DNA of 64,000 nucleotides. It comes from Novosphingobium fuchskuhlense (GTDB taxonomy: Bacteria; Pseudomonadota; Alphaproteobacteria; Sphingomonadales; Sphingomonadaceae). Below the pieces are notes generated by a model. That model was not told the origin of the DNA. It did no database searches and saw only the letters and a list, made by a program, of their open reading frames with translations. The position numbers and the translations under genes were made by a program. Of this stretch, positions 63,310 through 64,000 are shown piece after piece. Position 1 is the stretch's first letter. The number at the start of each line of letters is the position of its first letter. The stretch spans positions 434,001 to 498,000 of the forward strand of contig NZ_KQ954245.1 in the NCBI RefSeq assembly GCF_001519075.1, written 5' to 3'.

Positions 63310-64000
63310 GCCGAGGGGGCGCGCGGTCCTGCCCCGCTTCCGCGCACGTGCTCGCGCCATGCGATGATCAGTCCTGCGGCGATGATGGCTGGCGCACCGA
63401 TCCACGTCTGCGCCGGGGGGACATGGGCAAACACCAGCCAGCCCCAGAGCGTGGCCCAGCCGAACTGCGAATAGTCCATCACGATCACGCTGGCGACGGT
63501 GCCATAGCGCAGCGCAGCAGTCATCAGCAGCTGTGCGGCAAGACCTGTCGCGCCAATCCCGCAGAGCATGGCCCACCCGGCGAGGTCATGATGCGGCAGG
63601 CCCGTCCACAGCATGAACAGCGCCATGGGCGGTGTACAGAAAGCGGAAAACCAGAAAACGATGCTGACCGGCTTTTCGGTGCGGCCGAGATCGCGCAGTT
63701 GGATCGAGATCAGCGCGACCATGAAAGCCGCGCCGATGCCGGTGGCAAGGCCGATCAAGGGCAGGTGCGCGCGGTCGGGCCCCGCGATGATCACGATGCC
63801 GGCAAGCCCCAGCAGTACGGCCGTCCACCGCCACGCGCCGATCTTTTCGCCGAGCAGTACGACCGCCAGCAGCACCGCGAAGATGGGCGCAGTGAATCCG
63901 AGGACGGTTGCCTCCGCCAGCGGCAGGATTTGCACCACGCCGAGCGTCAGGAACATGCCAAGCCCGCCGATCAGCGCGCGTCGTGCATGGATCAGGGGGC
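63306..64000 (-). CDS. EamA/RhaT-family transporter (5' end outside the window)
   Basis: The visible 230 or so residues have at least seven hydrophobic helices, with the EamA repeat pattern PLAEATVLGFTAPIFAVLLA and YGTVASVIVMDYSQFGWATLWGWLVF. These are the end of the first repeat and the whole second repeat of a ten-helix drug/metabolite exporter. The frame remains open to the window end (upstream PLIHARRALIGGLG), so the N-terminus is missing. Substrate is unknown. Confidence 0.86.
   Translation of the reverse strand, partial: PLIHARRALIGGLGMFLTLGVVQILPLAEATVLGFTAPIFAVLLAVVLLGEKIGAWRWTAVLLGLAGIVIIAGPDRAHLPLIGLATGIGAAFMVALISIQLRDLGRTEKPVSIVFWFSAFCTPPMALFMLWTGLPHHDLAGWAMLCGIGATGLAAQLLMTAALRYGTVASVIVMDYSQFGWATLWGWLVFAHVPPAQTWIGAPAIIAAGLIIAWREHVRGSGAGPRAPSA

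Overview
The window is high-GC chromosomal DNA from an alphaproteobacterium, most likely a sphingomonad (Novosphingobium or a close relative). This rests on gene content: a 5-aminolevulinate synthase, a CcrM-type GANTC methyltransferase, a crtY-crtI-crtB carotenoid set, a very large TonB-dependent receptor, a split three-gene PntAA/PntAB/PntB transhydrogenase behind a tiny aa3-oxidase subunit IV, and the carboxyspermidine route to spermidine. No rRNA, tRNA, CRISPR array, transposase, integrase or phage gene was seen. Coding density is high and several convergent gene pairs overlap at their stops.

Layout. 0-1.7 kb: the end of an RNA methyltransferase, a MAPEG protein and a PLP dehydratase. 1.7-6.8 kb: polyamine block (carboxyspermidine dehydrogenase and decarboxylase, an inserted serine hydrolase, and an ornithine/lysine decarboxylase behind a structured leader). 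7-10 kb: TonB receptor with repeated AAGTGCA boxes upstream. 10.2-18 kb: hemA, a degenerate metallo-beta-lactamase protein, murI, plsY-dprA and topA. 18-26 kb: lepB-rnc-era-methyltransferase on the minus strand, then pgi, a glutathione reductase and two SDR genes. 26-28 kb: a molybdopterin oxidoreductase and its cytochrome b partner.

28-37 kb is the pigment region. A P450 and an ATP-grasp ligase are transcribed away from a polytopic membrane protein and a CrtD-type FAD desaturase; the desaturase converges on the operon crtY-crtI-LOG-crtB. 37-42 kb: a Baeyer-Villiger-type monooxygenase, and a P450/flavin monooxygenase pair with a palindromic operator. 42-44 kb: a TPP riboswitch and thiC. 44-46.3 kb: small genes, among them a 45-residue basic protein, a cystatin-like lipoprotein and a PhnA without its zinc ribbon. 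46.3-49.4 kb: minus-strand operon sugar dehydrogenase-HAD-dapD-DoxX-PhnA. 49.4-52.7 kb: rnhB, ccrM with eight GANTC sites upstream, and folP. 52.7-55.4 kb: a CoA transferase and an NtrC-type regulator whose GAFTGA loop reads GAFPGA. 55.5-64 kb: oxidase subunit IV, transhydrogenase, APC permease, lipoproteins, dGTPase-like, acyl-CoA synthetase and an EamA transporter cut by the window edge.

The strongest leads are the GANTC cluster before ccrM, the ATP-grasp/P450/membrane-protein/CrtD block beside the carotenoid genes, the GAFPGA regulator, and the two-hairpin leader plus upstream ORF before the decarboxylase. Start codons were chosen from Shine-Dalgarno spacing and family lengths. Family names come from recalled motifs, not searches.
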